Below, one piece after another: positions 1 to 9,692 of a stretch of DNA of 64,000 nt (its first letter is position 1; every line of letters starts with the position of its first letter). Made by a program: the position numbers and the translations under genes. The notes under the pieces were generated by a model. It saw only the letters and a list, made by a program, of their open reading frames with translations. It was not told the DNA's origin and did no database searches. Source of the stretch: Saprospiraceae bacterium (GTDB lineage Bacteria; Bacteroidota; Bacteroidia; Chitinophagales; Saprospiraceae); assembly GCA_016711125.1 (NCBI GenBank), contig JADJTQ010000014.1, forward strand, positions 186,001-250,000, in the 5' to 3' direction.

Positions 1-33
1 TTGATAATATTTTTAATAAAAGTTCTTTTAAAA

Positions 34-339
34 CTATTGCACTTTGATGGTGCGATAGTCATGGAGCCAGTTAAATTCAGTTTCTTTTTGCTTCTCAAAA
101 AATAGAGGCTCTTCATGGCGATCATAGTACGGTAATCCTCGCTGGTTAGAATTTCGCCCATGGTAAGGATTATATTCTTGTGAATAATCATATTGATCAG
201 CAGCCTTTATTTTACGCACTACAAAAGCGATAAAGGTCAAAATGGCTGCCACAAAAAATGCTAACACAAGAAATCTGGCAAAAAACAAGAATAGAAAAAA
301 CACAAGGGAAATCACAAAGAATGATCTGAATGGTCTCAT
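34..339 (-). CDS. Small hypothetical membrane protein
   Basis: A 101-residue protein of unknown function. Residues about 5-42 are almost entirely hydrophobic and phenylalanine-rich, enough for one or two membrane segments, followed by a basic stretch (VRKIKAAD) and a polar tail rich in Tyr, Asn, His and Glu. The arrangement suggests a small inner-membrane protein with a soluble tail on one side. No motif or family was recognised. It is separated from the next gene by a 440-bp repeat-rich gap, so no operon partner is evident. The reading frame is clean and the start is the only good ATG; the coding call rests on composition alone. Confidence 0.55.
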   Translation of the reverse strand: MRPFRSFFVISLVFFLFLFFARFLVLAFFVAAILTFIAFVVRKIKAADQYDYSQEYNPYHGRNSNQRGLPYYDRHEEPLFFEKQKETEFNWLHDYRTIKVQ

Positions 340-783
340 AGTTTTTATATTTAAATTGTTAAAGAATTATTTAATGAATCTATACTACTGAAGACGCTGG
401 ATTCGATCAATTACTTTATTGTTCGTCGAGAGAAAGTCCTTTTTGGTCGTTATTTGCCTAACCCATAAGGTAAACTTAATGCTAGGGGGAGGTGCGGAGA
501 GGCGCAGCATCGACACCCTATTTCGTGACTTGGGTCCGAAATCAGCAATCTGAAATCAGCAATCTGAAATCAAAGATGCCGGCGGGGAAGCACGGCATCG
601 GCATACTATTTCGAAAATCAGCAATCTGAAATCGAAGATGCCGGTGGAGACACGTAGCATCGACACCTATTTAATGACTTGCCTCAGCAATCAGCAATCT
701 GAAATCGAAGATCCTGTGGGGACGCATGGCATCGGCACCCTATTACGAAGATCAGCAATCAACAATCTGAGATCTACAATCCC
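340..783. repeat. Degenerate intergenic repeat array
   Basis: No gene is seen here. From about 480 the gap holds four diverged units of roughly 60-70 bp. Each contains the word AGCAATCTGAAATC, sometimes doubled, and a GATGCCG...CGGCATC-type inverted repeat followed by CGGCACCCTATTTCG-like sequence. The best hairpins are at 575-599 (GATGCCG pairing with CGGCATC) and 637-661 (GATGC with GCATC); the copy near 710-733 is more decayed. Related CAATCAGAAATC words recur at 13480-13734. Confidence 0.7.
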
Positions 784-1995
784 TTAATGGCTCGATCTTT
801 TTGGTGCTTCCATGGCAGCGTGAAATTCATTTGCTATCCGATTGCCATAATCCTCCAGGAGGTCAAGCAAACGCTCCCTCTTCTTACTTTGCAGGATAAA
901 TCCAATATGGTACTTCTTTTGAAGCCGTAACCATATTTCAGGAGCATTGAAGTTTTGATCGTCAGGGTGTTCAAATCGACTTAAAGAGATGATCGCTGCC
1001 GCTTGCAGGCTTGTTTTTTTGGGTAGTTTATATGGCTTATTATTGATAAGCGCCGTTTCGATATGTGCCCATTCATGCCACAAATTGATCCCACTTGCCG
1101 CTTCAATCATTTCGGCAATATAAGCCCCTCCGACGCGAGAACTAGTTTCAAGAAAATAGTACTGATCATTTTCGTAACTCCGAATGTATTCCGAATGAGA
1201 TGCCCCATGTTTCATCCCAAACACTTGCATCAATTTTTGGTTGATGTCAACAAGACTTTTGTGTTCTTCAGATGATTCGTCGAGCGTCGCAGTGCGAAAT
1301 ATACCTCCGGCATGTGCCACTTCAAACGGTGTGTTAAGGTATTTTGAACTTCTTATAAAGATATTTTTACTTTCATATGACAGGGCATCTACATGGTATA
1401 CATCACCGGGCAAAAATTGTTCGATCAGGTAATGGTGTCTTTGATCACCCAATTCCTTGAGAAGACTCCATAACTGGTCGGTAGAATGTACCTTTCGGAT
1501 ACCCGTGGCACTTGCCTCAGACCGTGGTTTTACTAGCCAGGGAGCAGGTATGCTGCTGGTAAATGAATGAATGTCCCCATCGTGAAATAATGACGAGAAT
1601 GCAGGAACCGGAATACCACCATCTCTTGCCTGAATACGCATCGCTAATTTATCCCGAAAATATCGTGCAGTTGTCTGACCCATGCCCGGGATCCGAAATT
1701 CTTCACGTAGTAAAGCCGCCCGTTCGACATCAAAATCATCTAAAGCAATAAGGCAGTCTATCTTTTTTGTTCGCATCAGATAGGCCAGTGCATTGATCAG
1801 ATCAGCATTACGCCAGTACCCATCCTCGTCTTCCTGCATGTAAAAAACTTCGTCAATGCAATCCCATGGCCAATCATCTGATTTTAATTGTTCAGAAGTG
1901 ACTAAAAATACCCGATGGCCATCTGCTTTGCAAGCACGAATAAATGCTGCACCTTTAAAATAGCAGGTTAAACAAAGAAATGTTTTTTGACTCAT
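784..1995 (-). CDS. ATP-grasp domain protein
   Basis: A 403-residue cytosolic enzyme of the ATP-grasp superfamily, which joins a carboxylate to an amine or thiol through an acyl phosphate. Residues 1 to about 110 look like the Rossmann-like pre-ATP-grasp domain. The nucleotide lobe includes the WLVKPRSEASATGIRKV segment (lysine and small-residue loop) and YLIEQFLPGDVYHVDAL, and the metal-binding part includes FLETSSRVGG near residue 290, where Glu and Arg are expected. The substrate cannot be told. Its start codon directly abuts the glgC stop, so it is probably co-transcribed with glgC and glgA. Whether it takes part in glycogen metabolism is unknown. Confidence 0.8.
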   Translation of the reverse strand: MSQKTFLCLTCYFKGAAFIRACKADGHRVFLVTSEQLKSDDWPWDCIDEVFYMQEDEDGYWRNADLINALAYLMRTKKIDCLIALDDFDVERAALLREEFRIPGMGQTTARYFRDKLAMRIQARDGGIPVPAFSSLFHDGDIHSFTSSIPAPWLVKPRSEASATGIRKVHSTDQLWSLLKELGDQRHHYLIEQFLPGDVYHVDALSYESKNIFIRSSKYLNTPFEVAHAGGIFRTATLDESSEEHKSLVDINQKLMQVFGMKHGASHSEYIRSYENDQYYFLETSSRVGGAYIAEMIEAASGINLWHEWAHIETALINNKPYKLPKKTSLQAAAIISLSRFEHPDDQNFNAPEIWLRLQKKYHIGFILQSKKRERLLDLLEDYGNRIANEFHAAMEAPKRSSH

Positions 1996-3282
1996 TTATT
2001 TATTTTCTTGATATCCGATCACTGTGTCATGTGGTATAACCGCACCTTTGCGTAAAACTACAATTCCATCAACCACACAATGAGTTGCTTCCCGGGTATC
2101 CTTGAGCGATTCATGGCCTCGGATTACTACATTGTTTCCGATTCGGCAGTTCTTGTCGATGATCGCCTTTTCTACCGTACAGTTATTGCCAATACCCATG
2201 GGGATTTCATGAGGTTGTAAAACCATTTTCTCTAAGGTTTCAAAAAAGTCGTTACCCATAGTTACACTGGCCGTAATTTTCGTGCCATACCCGATTCTTG
2301 ATCGAATACCAATGATACTACGGTGAATTGAATCCGCATGAATGATAGAACCTTCCGAAATAATAGATCTGGAAATTTTCGTATCTGATATTTTTGCCGG
2401 AGCTAATAAGCGCGGCCGGGTATATACAATCTGATTATTGTCAAATAAATTGAATTTTGGAATCTCGTCGGTTAGTTCGAGATTGGATTCGTAAAATGAT
2501 GACACGCTTCCAACATCAGTCCAGTAACCATTATATTCATAACTTGCCACATTATAACCCGTCTTAATCGCAGATGGTATTATTTCCTTGCCAAAATCAG
2601 TCGCATTCGGATGATCTTCCAAAAGTTGCATCAAGGCTTTTTTGGAAAAGATATAGATACCCATGGAGGCGAGATATTCTTTACCCTGGTGCCTTAGGTC
2701 TTCAGATACGTTTGATTTCCAATCTTCGAGAACATCTTTCTTGGGCTTTTCTATAAAGCGCTCAATAAATCCATATTCGTTGACTTTCATGATCCCAAAG
2801 TCTTCCGCATCATCACTATTTACTGGAATGGTAGCGATGGTCAATCCGGCATTTTGTGCGATATGGTACTTAGCCATTTTCTCAAAATCCATTTGATAGA
2901 GTTGGTCACCTGCTAAAATCAGTACATAATCGAAATCATGATTCCGTAGGTGAATCGCAGTTTGTCTCACTGCATCAGCCGTTCCCTGAAACCAATTGGT
3001 ATTGCCCTGAGTTTGCTCCGCCGCCAGAATGTCTACAAAGCCCCGGGAAAAGAGGTCAAAGTGGTAGGTGTTTTTGATATGTTTGTTGAGGGATGCCGAA
3101 TTATATTGAGTTAGAACAAACATTCGTACCACCCCCGAGTTAAGACAATTTGAAATTGGGATATCGATCAATCTATATTTACCTGCGATGGGCACGGCAG
3201 GCTTCGATCGATCTTCAGTGAGGGGAAACAATCTGGTCCCGGCACCCCCTCCAAGAATGAGACTTATTAGTTTTATTTTCAT
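1996..3282 (-). CDS. glgC: Glucose-1-phosphate adenylyltransferase
   Basis: Makes ADP-glucose from glucose-1-phosphate and ATP, the committed step of bacterial glycogen synthesis. The N-terminal nucleotidyltransferase domain carries GGGAGTRLFPLT at residues 11-22, the SKPAVPIAGKYRLIDIP segment and the ILAGDQLYQMD metal-binding region. The C-terminal part (from about residue 300) is a hexapeptide-type left-handed beta-helix (ISRSIISEGSIIHADSI, IGNNVVIRG). At 428 residues it has the usual length. It lies 6 bp downstream of glgA on the same strand, and the ATP-grasp gene follows without a gap. No branching enzyme or phosphorylase gene is in the window. Confidence 0.95.
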   Translation of the reverse strand: MKIKLISLILGGGAGTRLFPLTEDRSKPAVPIAGKYRLIDIPISNCLNSGVVRMFVLTQYNSASLNKHIKNTYHFDLFSRGFVDILAAEQTQGNTNWFQGTADAVRQTAIHLRNHDFDYVLILAGDQLYQMDFEKMAKYHIAQNAGLTIATIPVNSDDAEDFGIMKVNEYGFIERFIEKPKKDVLEDWKSNVSEDLRHQGKEYLASMGIYIFSKKALMQLLEDHPNATDFGKEIIPSAIKTGYNVASYEYNGYWTDVGSVSSFYESNLELTDEIPKFNLFDNNQIVYTRPRLLAPAKISDTKISRSIISEGSIIHADSIHRSIIGIRSRIGYGTKITASVTMGNDFFETLEKMVLQPHEIPMGIGNNCTVEKAIIDKNCRIGNNVVIRGHESLKDTREATHCVVDGIVVLRKGAVIPHDTVIGYQENK

Positions 3283-3288
3283 AAGGTT

Positions 3289-4734
3289 CTATTTTGCAAT
3301 TTCTTGATATATTTTTTGATATTCCTGAGCCGATCTGTCCCAGGAAAAATCAAGTTTCATATTATTAGATACTATTTTATCAAATAGTTTTTTGTCGGCA
3401 TACAATTCAATGGCTCTTGATAACGAATGCAGGATATCATTGGTCCAAACATGATTAAACATGATGCCACTACCTCCGGGATCACCGTAATCAACAACCG
3501 AATCTAGCAAACCGCCAGTGCGCCTGACAATGGGAATGGTACCATATCTGAGGGCGTACATTTGATTTAGTCCGCATGGCTCTACTCGTGAGGGCATTAG
3601 TAGAAAGTCGGCACCGGCATAAATCTGATGTGCAAGATCTTCATTGTATCCTATATAGGTATTAAACCTTCCGGAATACTGCTGGACCATACCGTTTAAT
3701 GTATGCTGTATGGGCGGGTCACCTGATCCCAATATTAGTATATTAATAGGATAATTTTGACTAAAAGTGCGATAGACTAAATCGGGTAAAACATCAGCGC
3801 CTTTTTCCAAAGCAAATCGACCAATAAATGTCAACAGCGGAAGGCCTTTTTCCAAATTGAAAGTCTCTAGCAGCCGATTTTTATTCTCCCGTTTAAAATG
3901 GGGTATACTTTTTTTAAGATTGACCTGAAGGGCCGGATCTGTTTCGGGATCCCAGACTTTTGTGTCAATACCATTAAGTATTCCTGACGACTTAAAGCCT
4001 TCCTGCTGAAGCAAAGGTTCGAGTCCATTGCTATCGGTGCGCAGTTCTTCCAGATATGCCCGAGAGACCGTAGTTAATCGCCAACAAGTCTTGATCGCAG
4101 CTGCCAAAGGGTTGATCACCCCTTTCCATTCGAGAAGACCTCCAAGATAGTCGTCAAAGTGAGGTAACAAATAGCGGGCATTCCATCCGAATGATCCATG
4201 ATACCTTCCATTATGAATAGTAAAAACAGTGGGTATATATCCTAGATTTTGAAATTCCGGAGTGTGTTTAACCATAAAAGGGATCAGGCCGGTATGATGA
4301 TCATGGCAGTGCAGGATATCCGGGCGAACACTGGTCGAATTTTGTAACCAACGCAATACTGCCTTTTGAAAGGTGATAAAACGTTCCGCTTCATCTCCAT
4401 AATGATTGCCATGAGGATCTGCATAAATACCTGGCCGGTCAAATTTTCCCAAAATCTCGATTACATAGAGAGGAAAACCTAATAAGGCTTGGTCGGTGGT
4501 AAAGACTTTGAACTTTTGATCATAATAACCCATCCAGACACCTCCGGAATAGACCTCCTCCCAGATTTGTTTGTTGATCCAGGGTAGGTCATATTTGGGA
4601 ATCACTACTGCTGATTGGACATCTTGGGACTGCTGGTACTTTGGCAATGCTCCCACAACATCCGCCAATCCACCAGTTTTGGCAGCAGGATAGCATTCGG
4701 CACTTATATGAAGAACTTTAATCGGATTAGGCAC
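3289..4734 (-). CDS. glgA: ADP-glucose glycogen synthase
   Basis: Family GT5 glycogen (starch) synthase that extends alpha-1,4-glucan chains from ADP-glucose. The glucosyl-donor loop KTGGL lies at residues 19-23 in AKTGGLADVVGALPK. The C-terminal GT-B domain shows FIGRFALEKGAD and the donor-site segment SRVEPCGLNQMYALRYG followed by RRTGGLLDSV. Length (481 residues) is normal. The first gene of the glgA-glgC-ATP-grasp transcription unit, reading leftward. The 116-bp gap to the divergent beta-helix gene on the right should hold both promoters, but I could not identify them with confidence. Confidence 0.95.
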   Translation of the reverse strand: MPNPIKVLHISAECYPAAKTGGLADVVGALPKYQQSQDVQSAVVIPKYDLPWINKQIWEEVYSGGVWMGYYDQKFKVFTTDQALLGFPLYVIEILGKFDRPGIYADPHGNHYGDEAERFITFQKAVLRWLQNSTSVRPDILHCHDHHTGLIPFMVKHTPEFQNLGYIPTVFTIHNGRYHGSFGWNARYLLPHFDDYLGGLLEWKGVINPLAAAIKTCWRLTTVSRAYLEELRTDSNGLEPLLQQEGFKSSGILNGIDTKVWDPETDPALQVNLKKSIPHFKRENKNRLLETFNLEKGLPLLTFIGRFALEKGADVLPDLVYRTFSQNYPINILILGSGDPPIQHTLNGMVQQYSGRFNTYIGYNEDLAHQIYAGADFLLMPSRVEPCGLNQMYALRYGTIPIVRRTGGLLDSVVDYGDPGGSGIMFNHVWTNDILHSLSRAIELYADKKLFDKIVSNNMKLDFSWDRSAQEYQKIYQEIAK

Positions 4735-4850
4735 AGAGTTGGATCATTTTTTCAATCCATAAATTACGAAAAGCCCTGAAACTTCAAAATCTAATTAGCA
4801 TTTTCACAACTGAAGTTTCATCTTTGGCTTAAAATCAGGTAACTTTACAT

Positions 4851-6077
4851 ATGCGTAACATCTTTATATTTATACTCATAATCGCCGTATTGGCAGGCTG
4901 TCAGGATAAAAAAAGTGAGCCCGTTGCCGATGTTAGTTTTGCAAAAGAACTGCAAAAAAATCTGATCATGGCAGATAGCGGATCTACCATAGTCATTCCA
5001 GAGGGGTTTTTTCAATTTGATCGTTCGATATCATTGGATGGCATCAATCATGTCACCATCAAGGGTGCTGGGAAGGATAAATCTATTTTGAGCTTCCTGG
5101 GTCAAAAAGACGGAGCTGAGGGCATGTTGATTAAAGCTAATAATATATTACTGGAGGGCTTCACAATTCAGGATTCGGAAGGAGATGCTCTGAAAATCCA
5201 GAGCTCGGATCACGTGACGATCCGAAATGTGAATACTACCTGGACGCAAGGAGCAAAATCAAGTAATGGTGGCTACGGACTTTATCCGGTAGATTGCAGT
5301 AATGTGCTTATCGAACATTGCGAGGCTTCATACGCCTCCGATGCCGGTATTTATGTCGGCCAATCGAGAAGAGTTATTATGCGGAATAACCTGGCGCACC
5401 ACAATGTGGCAGGAATAGAGATTGAGAATAGCCAGGACGTCGAGGCGTTTGACAATGTAGCTGAAAATAATACTGGGGGTATTCTTATTTTTGATATGCC
5501 TGGCTTGCCCCAAGCTAATGGAGCACGGGTCAAAGTTTATAATAACATATCCAGAGATAATAATTTCGAAAATTTTGCCCCTGAGGGTGGGGTGGTTTCC
5601 ACTTTACCCCCCGGCAGTGGAATCCTGGTTATTGCACATCGCGATGTCGAGATCTATAACAATAAGATCACCGGCTATAAGACCCTCGGATTAGGAGTGA
5701 TCAGCTGGCTTTTTACCCAAAGGCCATTTGATACTATCAATGGTTATGACCCCTACTACAAAAATGTCTACGTACATGATAATGTTCTTGTGCGAAAACA
5801 GGCGATACCCGATCTAAGTAAGGAATTTGGTCAAATGATCAATGCGTTATTTATTGGGAAACCCCAGGATATTATGATAGACGGGATATTTGATCCCGAG
5901 GATAAGATCAATAATCCAATTTGTTTTCAGAATAATGGAGAAGAATTGAGATTTACCAATTTAAATGCTTCGACCGCCACCGGTATTTCTGATTTAAAGA
6001 AATTATTGGATGATAATATGTCGAAATTCCAATGCAGCTTTGATCCCTTTGAAGTCTTGTCTCCAATAGCAGATTAA
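4851..6077 (+). CDS. Parallel beta-helix repeat lipoprotein
   Basis: A secreted lipoprotein with signal peptide and lipobox LAGC (Cys17). Residues about 60-320 are a run of right-handed parallel beta-helix turns: repeated 22-24-residue strands such as NVTIRN-, VLIEHCEASYASDAGIYVGQS, VIMRNNLAHHNVAGIEIENS and VEAFDNVAENNTGGILIFD. Such folds bind or cleave polysaccharides, or resemble NosD. It is followed 31 bp downstream by a diheme cytochrome lipoprotein. I recall two TIGRFAM families (a double beta-helix protein and an SO2930-type cytochrome) that regularly occur as a gene pair of unknown function, and these two fit. The substrate is unknown. Confidence 0.82.
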   Translation: MRNIFIFILIIAVLAGCQDKKSEPVADVSFAKELQKNLIMADSGSTIVIPEGFFQFDRSISLDGINHVTIKGAGKDKSILSFLGQKDGAEGMLIKANNILLEGFTIQDSEGDALKIQSSDHVTIRNVNTTWTQGAKSSNGGYGLYPVDCSNVLIEHCEASYASDAGIYVGQSRRVIMRNNLAHHNVAGIEIENSQDVEAFDNVAENNTGGILIFDMPGLPQANGARVKVYNNISRDNNFENFAPEGGVVSTLPPGSGILVIAHRDVEIYNNKITGYKTLGLGVISWLFTQRPFDTINGYDPYYKNVYVHDNVLVRKQAIPDLSKEFGQMINALFIGKPQDIMIDGIFDPEDKINNPICFQNNGEELRFTNLNASTATGISDLKKLLDDNMSKFQCSFDPFEVLSPIAD

Positions 6078-6108
6078 TAGGGTGGATTGAATACATAAGC
6101 ATTGTAAA

Positions 6109-7203
6109 ATGAAGAATCTTGAATATTTTAGGTCTTGGAAAATGTGCTTAGGTCTCTACACCCTACTTGCCCTGGGTGTTTTTTTTAATTCCTGTCAGAA
6201 TCAATTGCAGCCGGTGCAGGTTAATTCTGATGCAACTCCTTTTGAAAAGCTCTCGGACTATCATTTTTTTAAAGAACCCATGCAGCAGTTGGTTCCTAAT
6301 GAGCGAGTGTTACCTTATGATCTGATTACGCCACTTTTTTCCGACTATGCCGACAAAGCAAGATTTGTTTGGATGCCGGAAGGGTTAAGTGCTTCGCTTG
6401 AGCACCTTGATGAAATCGTATTTCCGGATGGTGCCGTGCTCATTAAAAATTTTTATTACGGCGGGACCGATCCTGATGCAGAAAAAAAGACCCTTGTCGA
6501 AACCCGATTGCTTATTAAAAGCAAGGATAGCTGGGACCCGGTGACCTATGTTTGGAATGATGAGCAAACGGAAGCATTCCTTGAGATCGCCGGAGACTTC
6601 AAGGAAATCACCGCACATGATCAGCAAGGCAACTTGTTTAATATCGATTATGCCATTCCCAATAAGAATCAATGTAAAAGTTGTCACGAAAGAGGCCGAA
6701 GACTGATGCCGGTGGGCCCGGTGCCTAAAAATCTAAACCGGGATTTTTTATATCCGGAAGGGTTAAAAAATCAATTGGTCAAATGGACAGAAATCAATTA
6801 CCTGATCGGTTATCATTCGGAAAGTGTTGTGGCTAAACTAACCGATTGGTCTGACCCGTCTGCTACATTACATGACCGTGCTCTTGCCTATCTGGAAGTC
6901 AATTGTGGTACTTGTCATCAGGAAGGTGGCTCTGCTAATGTCTCAGGACTGCGACTAAATACCGAAGAGAAGAATCCGTTTAATCTGGGCGTGAATAAAC
7001 CACCGGTTTCGGCCGGTAACGGATCGGGTGGTTTTCTCTTTGATATTGTGCCAGGCAACCCGGATGAGTCGATAGTGGTTTATCGCATGGAGTCTCTGGA
7101 ACCCGGAGCTATGATGCCCGAGCTGGGCCGCAAGCTGGTACATAAAGAAGGGGTACAATTGATCCGCGATTGGATCACTGCTATGCCCGCCACTGCAAAT
7201 TGA
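6109..7203 (+). CDS. SO2930-family diheme c-type cytochrome
   Basis: A 364-residue exported cytochrome with an N-terminal hydrophobic segment ending FFNSC (Cys29), a plausible lipobox. Two heme c sites are visible: CKSCH at residues 189-193 and CGTCH at 266-270. Possible distal methionines lie in the region AMMPELGRKLVHKEGV near the C terminus. The N-terminal half (PYDLITPLFSDYADKARFVWMPEG) matches what I recall of the HNE_0200/SO2930 family. Expected location is the periplasm or outer membrane, handling electrons. Its co-directional beta-helix neighbour suggests a two-protein unit. No oxidoreductase partner is adjacent, so the electron donor and acceptor are unknown. Confidence 0.85.
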   Translation: MKNLEYFRSWKMCLGLYTLLALGVFFNSCQNQLQPVQVNSDATPFEKLSDYHFFKEPMQQLVPNERVLPYDLITPLFSDYADKARFVWMPEGLSASLEHLDEIVFPDGAVLIKNFYYGGTDPDAEKKTLVETRLLIKSKDSWDPVTYVWNDEQTEAFLEIAGDFKEITAHDQQGNLFNIDYAIPNKNQCKSCHERGRRLMPVGPVPKNLNRDFLYPEGLKNQLVKWTEINYLIGYHSESVVAKLTDWSDPSATLHDRALAYLEVNCGTCHQEGGSANVSGLRLNTEEKNPFNLGVNKPPVSAGNGSGGFLFDIVPGNPDESIVVYRMESLEPGAMMPELGRKLVHKEGVQLIRDWITAMPATAN

Positions 7204-7269
7204 TCAGCAATAGATCTTGTGAGCGTATGCTAGTCCCATTGCCTTAGCTTATGCTGGCTGGGCAATCAT

Positions 7270-7980
7270 CTATCCTAGATTATGATAAACATTCTGCACA
7301 TCATCGTCATCCTCTAATTTTTCCAACAGCTTATCTACGTCAGCCACTTGTTCGGGACTAAGTTCCTTGGTCAAAGTGGGTATTCTTTCAAAACCAGAGC
7401 TTATGATCTCAATGGATTTATCTTCCAGAATTTTTTGTAATGCACCAAAGCTTTCGAAGCTACCATAGATCAAAGCTGTATCTTCTTCATCAGGAAATAG
7501 TTCATCACAACCGTGGTCGATCAATTCAAACTCCAGTTCTTCCAGATCAATGTCGAGGGGATTGATTTTAAAGAAACATTTTCGTTCAAACATGAAATCT
7601 ACTGAACCTGAGGTGCTTAAACTACCGTCATATTTATTAAAGTAGCTACGTACATTAGCTACAGTCCGGTTGTTATTGTCGGTCAATGTTTCGACCAGCA
7701 CAGCGATACCATGGGGAGCATATCCTTCCAATACTACTTCTTTGTAGTCGGAGGTATCTTTATCGGTAGCCCGCTTGATCGCCCGCTCTACATTATCTTT
7801 CGGCATATTGGCCGCCTTAGCGTTTTGAATGATAGCACGCAGACGGGGATTGGTCTCAGGCTCAGGCCCACTCTCCTTCACAGCGATTACAATATCTTTA
7901 GCCAGACGGGTAAAAGTCTTGGCCATTTGTGCCCATCTGGCAAATTTCCGGGCTTTGCGGTATTCATATGCTCTTCCCAT
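7270..7980 (-). CDS. yebC: YebC/PmpR family protein
   Basis: A 236-residue member of the universal YebC family, first described as a DNA-binding regulator and more recently linked to relief of ribosome stalling on proline-rich stretches. The N terminus (MGRAYEYRKARKFARWAQMAKT) is a Bacteroidota-style version of the usual AGHSKW start. The conserved NPRLRAIIQNAKAANMPKDNVERAIK helix and the GYAPHGIAVLVETLTDNNNRT segment follow. The acidic C terminus (LEKLEDDDDVQNVYHNL) is typical. The gene stands alone, convergent with the cytochrome gene. Which of the two proposed roles applies here cannot be read from the sequence. Confidence 0.93.
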   Translation of the reverse strand: MGRAYEYRKARKFARWAQMAKTFTRLAKDIVIAVKESGPEPETNPRLRAIIQNAKAANMPKDNVERAIKRATDKDTSDYKEVVLEGYAPHGIAVLVETLTDNNNRTVANVRSYFNKYDGSLSTSGSVDFMFERKCFFKINPLDIDLEELEFELIDHGCDELFPDEEDTALIYGSFESFGALQKILEDKSIEIISSGFERIPTLTKELSPEQVADVDKLLEKLEDDDDVQNVYHNLG

Positions 7981-8111
7981 AGATCATTATTAATTAGGCC
8001 GCAAACTTAATAAATACTTGTGATCGGTGAGCGTTCTCCCTATTGAAGAAAGTTGGGTGATTGAGTTGTCAAATATATCGATTAATCGAAGATTTCCGGG
8101 GCATTCAATTC

Positions 8112-9673
8112 TTACCTGATCAGAGTAATCGTTCCTGTATTTAGTACACCGTCGACCTCGATAACATACACGTACACACCCGCGGGCTCAATCTCTCCAT
8201 TTACCCGGCCGTCCCAGCCATATGATATATTGGTGCTCTGGTGCACCAGACCTCCCCAGCGATTGAAGATAGTCATTCTGAATGCAGCCGGGAGCGGGAC
8301 GATGGACGGAATAAATACATCGTTGACTTCATCAGCATTTGGAGAAAATGCATTGGGAATATAGATCTGAGTAGTCGGCGTGCACTCCTCGTCAATCTGG
8401 ATCGTGTCAGTGGCCGAACAATTTCCCTCATACACTTCGACCCAGTAGGTGCCCGGAGCAGAGATAGCGATCGTTTCCTGATTTCGACCATCACACCAGC
8501 TGATACAATCAACTCCGGTCACTCGCAGAGCTATTTCTGGACTACCTTCAAAACAAACGCTCTGATCTTCCCCCAAATCGAGACCGGGAAGGCCCACACT
8601 AACCCTTAGTTCGGTGATTCCAAAACAACCATCATCTGAAAATATCGTGTCAAAATAACTGCCGGCTTGAAATATAGAATCATTTTTAAAAATGATAAAA
8701 GAGCCTTGGCACATGCTCGTGTCGGTCGTTGTAGTATCTCCTCCTAATACGATCAGATTGAGTTCAACCAGGCTGTCACAACCATGCATCGACTGCAATG
8801 CTTGATTATACCGTCCGCTGCTCCGTAGGGTATCGGCACCAAAAAGATAAATTTCGTGACCACAAATGGTATCCCTCTCGGTCACCAGATAATGAGGTAC
8901 AATGGTGAGTTTAAGACGTACGATACTGTCACAACCAAGGGCTGTAGTCAGGGTGTCGATATAAAGACCCGATTCATTATAGCGATTGGTGTCGACTTCA
9001 TAAAATCGGCCACTACAAATAAATTCTTCGATATCGACAACAGTGTCTGAATTGACCTTTTCAAAGGTCACATCGTCAAAATAGGTCGATTCGGCCCATG
9101 CAGCCAATCCAATCTTACCAGGATCGGTAATCGACCGGTCCTGTACACTTATTTTGAGGTCGTCATCGATAAATAGAGAGATTTCTCCGTCACAAAATCG
9201 TTCAACCCGGAGAATAAACCATTGATTGAGGTCGACTACCGGCTCTATGCTCTCGAGCACCGTGAAGACGCCCTCCACCACTTTCCACAACATCATTAGC
9301 GGGTTATCGGTGTTTCGTGGATTAACAGATAAACTGTAATAGTTTTGGGGTCGATATATTGGAAAATAAATTGAACATCAGAGACCGGTCCGTCAGCAAA
9401 ACACGCCATTTCATAAATGCCAAAATTGTCGAGAAATGTTTTGTGCAGATAAGTCGTTTGAGCGTCCGGAGGTAAGTCTGGCTGATGCAGGCGAATCGCC
9501 AATGCACCACTATATTTGTCAGCTCCCTGCACCTCAGCTAATCCTTCTATGTTTTCCCAATTCGTCAGATCAGTATCCGTTTCAAAGTCGTCAATCAGCA
9601 CTTGACTTTGAATCATCAGAGGACAGGTACAGATCGCAAAAAAGACGAAAAGACGATTAATATTGCAAGTCAT
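8112..9673 (-). pseudogene. T9SS-sorted secreted protein, one frameshift
   Basis: Two abutting frames together encode one exported protein. Part 1 (9296-9673) has a signal peptide ending PLMIQSQ and the start of a lectin/LamG-like sandwich (ETDTDLTNWENIEG). Part 2 (8112-9296) completes it (LNQWFILRVERFCDGEISLFID), then has repeated cysteine-bearing segments (GCDSIVRLKL, GCDSLVELNL) and ends in a CHU_C-like gliding-motility C-terminal domain (IPNAFSPNADEVNDVF; FNRWGG; PAGVYVYVIEVDG), the signal for type IX export and surface anchoring. Adding one base in the TTTT/GGGG run at 9343-9350 restores a continuous frame (DPKNYYSLSVNPRNTD). The TAATG overlap is therefore an accident of the shift. Confidence 0.8.
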
Positions 9674-9692
9674 AGACCTTTAAATATAGAGG

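Noticed and set aside
4815..4850. Bacteroidota promoter TTTG/TAACTTTA before the beta-helix gene
   Set aside because: Spacing is about 13 bp rather than about 19, and the -7 box would lie against the ATG.
9294..9298. Two translationally coupled genes through the TAATG overlap
   Set aside because: Both frames encode halves of one domain, and a one-base correction at 9343-9350 joins them.
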